DNA of 16,717 nt from Nitrosotalea sp. Lineage in GTDB: Archaea; Thermoproteota; Nitrososphaeria; Nitrososphaerales; Nitrosopumilaceae. Position numbers and translations under genes: made by a program. The stretch lies in contig JAJPEA010000028.1 in NCBI GenBank assembly GCA_023252335.1, positions 1-16,717 on the forward strand, read 5' to 3'. Numbering within the stretch: the first letter of the stretch is position 1; every line of letters begins with the position of its first letter. Below are positions 13,475-16,717 of this stretch, piece after piece. The notes under the pieces are model-generated. The model was not told where the DNA came from and ran no database searches. It worked only from the letters and a program-made list of their open reading frames with translations.

Positions 13475-14731
13475 CTAGCGTCGCCTGTTGTTTTTGTACC
13501 TGTATCCATCGATCTTTATCAATTCATGATACGAACCAAACTGGGATACATTTTGAACCTCGTCTAACTGGTCTACGCTTTCCTCTGAGACAAATGTTCG
13601 AAGTATCTTGTATGATGTTGTTCTCTGGGCCGGAATTCTTCCTGCCTGTCGTATTAGATGCCTGATGTCCTTTGGTTTTAAGAGCTGTCCGTGTTCTGCA
13701 CCTGCTGCAGTAGAAATGCTTTCGTTGATTAGTGTACCTCCAAAGTCATTTGCTCCCCATGATAGTACCAGTTGGGCCATCTCAGAGCCCTCCTTGACCC
13801 ACGATGTCTGGATGTTGTTGATGTAATTGTTGAACATGATTCGAGCCACTGCATGCATTAGCAAGACATCTCTTCCGTCTGCACCGTTTTTGATTCCATG
13901 GTGCAAATTTTCTTTATACATTGGAGCTTCGGTGTGGATGAAATTCAGTGGAACAAACTCTGTAAATCCTCCTGTCTCTTTTTGAATATCGCGAATCAAT
14001 CCCATGTGTTTTGCCCTGTCCTCTGGCGATTCAAGATGCCCAAACATTATGGTAGACGTTGACGGTATGCCAATCTTGTGTGCTGTCTTGATAACTTCGA
14101 CCCATTTGGTGACAGTAATTCTTCCTGGAGAAATTTTGTCACGCATTGTCTGGTCTAAAATTTCTGCTGCAGTACCTGGCAGTGAATTTACACCTGCATC
14201 CTTTAGTCTAAGTAAATATTCTCTTATTGAAACATTTGATCTTGTGGCTCCATAGAGTACCTCTTCTGGTGAAAATCCATGGATGTGAATATCGCCTACT
14301 TCGCCCTTGATTGCCCTGCAAATATTTTCATATGTGTTCTTGTCCATGTCTGGGGGAAGACCTGCTTGAACACAGACCTCTGTTGCACCAAGTGCTTGTG
14401 CCTCCTTTGCACGCCTTACTATTTCGTCTGTTGGCAAAAAGTATCCTTCTTCCTCACGAAAGTCTCTGCTAAATGCACAAAAACCGCACTGCTTTATGCA
14501 GACATTGGTAAAGTTGATGTTTCGATTAACTACATATGTTACAATATCTCCAACACGTCTTTTTCTTAGCTCATCTGCAACCATTCCAACAAGATGAAAG
14601 TCAAGACCCTTTGCATAAAATAATCTTGCAGCCTCGCTTACAGAAATTTCCTTTTCTTCTAGTGCGCGGTTGAGCGTATCTGATATTAGAGGATCAGAGT
14701 TTTTCAAGAGTGATTCAAATGATGAATTCAT
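13475..14731 (-). CDS. cofH: FO synthase subunit 2 (CofH, radical SAM)
   Basis: A 418-residue radical SAM enzyme. CofH joins tyrosine-derived material to 5-amino-6-ribitylamino-uracil, giving the intermediate that CofG cyclises to the deazaflavin FO, the chromophore of coenzyme F420. The cluster cysteines are C78, C82 and C85 (CIKQCGFC). Further CofH hallmarks are FSRDFREEEGYFL, IHGFSPEEV, GTAAEIL and a C-terminal region with WGANDFGGT. Its ATG overlaps the end of cofG by 4 bp (ATGA type), so the two are translated together. Length is somewhat above the usual ~360-390 residues, with extra residues at the ends. Confidence 0.95.
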   Translation of the reverse strand: MNSSFESLLKNSDPLISDTLNRALEEKEISVSEAARLFYAKGLDFHLVGMVADELRKRRVGDIVTYVVNRNINFTNVCIKQCGFCAFSRDFREEEGYFLPTDEIVRRAKEAQALGATEVCVQAGLPPDMDKNTYENICRAIKGEVGDIHIHGFSPEEVLYGATRSNVSIREYLLRLKDAGVNSLPGTAAEILDQTMRDKISPGRITVTKWVEVIKTAHKIGIPSTSTIMFGHLESPEDRAKHMGLIRDIQKETGGFTEFVPLNFIHTEAPMYKENLHHGIKNGADGRDVLLMHAVARIMFNNYINNIQTSWVKEGSEMAQLVLSWGANDFGGTLINESISTAAGAEHGQLLKPKDIRHLIRQAGRIPAQRTTSYKILRTFVSEESVDQLDEVQNVSQFGSYHELIKIDGYRYKNNRRR

Positions 14732-15897
14732 CTTGCATATTCTCCACTAACTAGATTTTCAGAGTCTGCAATATCTGACATTTTTGATACCAGGTCTTGA
14801 TTTACCATGTGGAAAAATTCTGGATAGACTGGGAATCTTGCCTTTAGGTGAAATCCTGCATTTGAACAACTTGCGTCAATGTCACGGATCCTAGGCCAGG
14901 GAAATTCTGGGTTGACAAAGTCTTGTGTTACTGGTGATATGCCTCCCCAGTCGTTTATCCCTGCTGACAAAAATGAAGAATATGATCCCGGGGAGAGATT
15001 TGGTGGTATCTGGATGTTCATCTTGGGCAAAATTATTCTAGCTAATGCAACAAGTGTCTTGAAATATCTTTCTTGTGGTGATGGACTTGATTTCATGGGC
15101 GTGTCAATCTTTGGCTGGAAATTTTGTAAAATTATTTCTTGAATGTTACCATACTTTTCATGAATCTCTTTTATTGCATAAATTGAATCAATCAATTCTT
15201 GTGGACTCTCACCTATGCCAATCAACAGTCCTGTAGTCATTGGGATCTTCAACTCTCCTGCGTTTTGGAGAACCTTGATTCTTGCCTTGGGGCTCTTGCT
15301 TGGAGCAAACTGGTGTGGCATGCCATTCTCTGAGAGTCTCTCACTTGAATTTTCTAGCATCAGTCCAAGACTCACATTTGTACTCTTTAGCTGGCGCATC
15401 TCTTCTTTTGTGAGATTTCCTGCATTAGTGTGAGGGAACAGTCCCTTGGCTAGTGCAATCTCTGATGCCTCTGCTAGATATTCAGCGGTACTTGAAAACC
15501 CATTTTCTTTGAGCCATGTTCTTGCCTCTTGATATTTCTGTTCTGGTCTCTCACCTGTGACAAACAATGCTTCTGTACAGTGTTGTTTTTTTGCAATCTC
15601 TGCAAGTGTAGAAATATCGTTTTTTGAAAGCATTGAAACCTTTGCCTGCCCTGGTTCTGATTTATAGGTGCAGTAGGAGCATGTATCCCGGCAGAGGTTT
15701 ATCAGATTGAAAAATACTTTTCTTGAATATGTTACGGTTTTACCCTTGTTTCTTGTCCTCAAAAGTTGGGACACTTGGTAAAGCTCAGTTGGGTCAATTG
15801 CTGCATCTTGGTAGATGCGGTATGCTTCATCTCTTGATGGTGTCCTGCCATCAACTAGTCTGTTTAACAATTCGGAACGAAGTATGAGCTTGCTCAA
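14728..15897 (-). CDS. cofG: FO synthase subunit 1 (CofG, radical SAM)
   Basis: A 389-residue radical SAM enzyme completing FO formation together with CofH. The cluster cysteines are C69, C73 and C76 (CRDTCSYC), followed by TYKSEPG. GLLIGIGE, ILQNFQPK and the C-terminal DWGGISP stretch are typical of CofG. The start is TTG 15897: an in-frame TAG lies directly upstream, so no earlier start is possible, and a TATA-like box is about 29 nt upstream. It is the first gene of the cofG-cofH-tldE-like operon. The product F420 serves redox enzymes and possibly light-driven DNA repair; the F420 tail genes are not in this window. Confidence 0.95.
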   Translation of the reverse strand: MSKLILRSELLNRLVDGRTPSRDEAYRIYQDAAIDPTELYQVSQLLRTRNKGKTVTYSRKVFFNLINLCRDTCSYCTYKSEPGQAKVSMLSKNDISTLAEIAKKQHCTEALFVTGERPEQKYQEARTWLKENGFSSTAEYLAEASEIALAKGLFPHTNAGNLTKEEMRQLKSTNVSLGLMLENSSERLSENGMPHQFAPSKSPKARIKVLQNAGELKIPMTTGLLIGIGESPQELIDSIYAIKEIHEKYGNIQEIILQNFQPKIDTPMKSSPSPQERYFKTLVALARIILPKMNIQIPPNLSPGSYSSFLSAGINDWGGISPVTQDFVNPEFPWPRIRDIDASCSNAGFHLKARFPVYPEFFHMVNQDLVSKMSDIADSENLVSGEYAR

Positions 15898-15922
15898 CTA
15901 GTCATGATAGCTTTGACAGTTG

Positions 15923-15929
15923 TATTTAT
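15923..15929 (-). promoter_or_regulatory. TATA-like box of the cofG operon
   Basis: ATAAATA on the minus strand is centred about 29 nt before the TTG start of cofG, implying a very short leader. Confidence 0.5.
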
Positions 15930-15957
15930 CCTTAGATAGTGTGACATTTAACGAGCC

Positions 15958-15977
15958 AAAAAATGCCATAAATGGCA
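15958..15977 (-). terminator. Hairpin plus T6 terminator downstream of the cbtA-like gene
   Basis: On the minus strand, TGCCAT-tt-ATGGCA is a perfect 6-bp inverted repeat followed at once by six T residues. It lies 36 bp past the stop of the cbtA-like gene and upstream of the cofG promoter, so it fits a terminator separating the two units. The palindrome could instead be an operator for cofG. Confidence 0.55.
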
Positions 15978-16012
15978 AATACTGCCAAAAATTGGAATTT
16001 TATTTTTTATCG

Positions 16013-16717
16013 CTATGAAACTGCATCTGGCTTGACTTTTTTCCACATCCACCCAAGTATCAATCCGTTTGCAACCCAGTATACAGTCATGGTTACTGCA
16101 GATATTTCTCTAAAGCCATTTACAATGTCCATTGAGGTTTTAATTGGATCTGGATTTGATGGCATGATGGCATATACTAGTGCCATGAATCCTGCATAGC
16201 CTGCAAAGGCAAGAAATTTTTTATTCTTTAACTTTTTGTAAACTCTTGAAAAGCCTATTGCGCCAAGGCCTGAAAGTGCTACAAACAATGCATATGTCAT
16301 TGACCTAAATGCAATGGTGGTAGGCTCTCCAACTGTTGGGGGATTTGCGGGATATTTTAAAAACGGTATAAAATACAAGACTGCCCACAATATGGCTGCA
16401 AGTAAGAGTGCCTTTTTGATGTCGCTGTTACCTGGAAGTGAGTTTTTCGAATATGCAAATACTAGGCCAAGCAGTGCTCCTGTTGCCATTCCAAGCATGG
16501 CGCCTGCAACTATGGAGCCTTGTTTTTGCCATATCCTGTAATCGCTAAATTGTTGCCAAAACTGTGATGTATCTTTTGCCTCTCCTGCTGCAAACAAATG
16601 TTGGTTCTCAATTCCTATTGCATTGTCAAGATATGGTTCTACCAATACGATATTTAGCATGCCGTGAACAAGTCCTGCTAAAAGGCCTGCAACTATTACT
16701 ATTACAAGAAAAGAAAT
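16013..16717 (-). CDS. cbtA: CbtA-like membrane protein, probable cobalt transport (5' partial)
   Basis: The frame is open to the window edge, so the start is outside; 234 residues are visible and the internal ATG at 16660 is not the true start. The residues before it complete a first membrane helix (FLVIVIVAGLLAGLVHG). About five to six helices are visible. The signature FLKYPANPPTVGEP in the middle, followed by an arginine-containing helix start (FRSMTYALF), is characteristic of the CbtA family. CbtA and CbtB were predicted to be cobalt transporters from their link to B12 riboswitches in bacteria. A cobalt role is plausible because ammonia-oxidising archaea make cobalamin, but this is family knowledge only. 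A small cbtB gene may lie upstream, outside the window. Confidence 0.75.
   Translation of the reverse strand: MSFLVIVIVAGLLAGLVHGMLNIVLVEPYLDNAIGIENQHLFAAGEAKDTSQFWQQFSDYRIWQKQGSIVAGAMLGMATGALLGLVFAYSKNSLPGNSDIKKALLLAAILWAVLYFIPFLKYPANPPTVGEPTTIAFRSMTYALFVALSGLGAIGFSRVYKKLKNKKFLAFAGYAGFMALVYAIMPSNPDPIKTSMDIVNGFREISAVTMTVYWVANGLILGWMWKKVKPDAVS

Noticed and set aside
1..16717. tRNA, rRNA, CRISPR array, transposon or toxin-antitoxin/defence genes
   Set aside because: Gaps between genes are short (largest about 120 bp); no cloverleaf, regularly spaced repeats, transposase motif or recognised defence domain was seen.

Overview
The window looks like a chromosome segment of an ammonia-oxidising-type archaeon (Nitrososphaerota/Thaumarchaeota, most like the low-GC Nitrosopumilus/Nitrosarchaeum side). 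This is an inference from gene content and style. The content is an archaeal class I lysyl-tRNA synthetase, an Elp3 with both radical-SAM and acetyltransferase domains, separate CofG and CofH for coenzyme F420, a Dps-like ferritin, a CbtA-type membrane protein and stand-alone Lrp/AsnC RAM-domain proteins. Many genes begin about 25-30 nt downstream of an A/T-rich TATA-like box, as expected for leaderless archaeal mRNAs, and TTG or GTG starts are common. I see no rRNA, tRNA, CRISPR array, insertion sequence or phage gene.

Layout. Positions 3-1091 (+) hold the 3' end of a secreted or surface protein with a fibronectin type III domain. It converges, across an A/T-rich terminator zone, on a Dps-like ferritin (1150-1725, -). 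A divergent promoter region (about 1726-1818) separates the ferritin from a MarR regulator and a DHA2-type drug efflux transporter (1819-3769, +), with two TTAG-N4-CTAA operator-like sites at the MarR promoter. Next comes a minus-strand pair: a stand-alone RAM-domain protein and a thioredoxin-reductase-like flavoprotein without the usual NADPH motifs (3778-4982). Then a four-gene minus-strand run: elp3, lysS, a small two-helix membrane protein and a long coiled-coil protein (5029-9254). Upstream of it are purM (9296-10318) and a small winged-helix regulator (10362-10706) with a perfect inverted repeat at its promoter. A divergent 121-bp region leads into a second RAM-domain protein and a divergent cation/Ca2+ exchanger (10828-12128, +). 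These meet, with overlapping stop codons, a minus-strand operon cofG-cofH-tldE-like (12125-15897). A terminator hairpin separates that from a cbtA-like gene whose 5' end lies beyond the window (16013-16717, -).

How the genes work together. cofG and cofH together make the deazaflavin chromophore of F420, and a TldE/PmbA-like protein is tightly attached to them. elp3 and lysS overlap by one base and both act on tRNA; Elp3 targets U34 of tRNAs that may include tRNA-Lys. MarR and the MFS pump look like a self-regulated efflux cassette next to an iron/oxidative-stress ferritin. The two RAM-domain proteins are paralogues, each placed directly before an enzyme or transporter gene. Most of the window is ordinary core genome. 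The parts that deserve a second look are the nucleotide-motif-less reductase with its RAM partner, the unusual cation exchanger, the tldE-F420 linkage and several clean operator-like palindromes.
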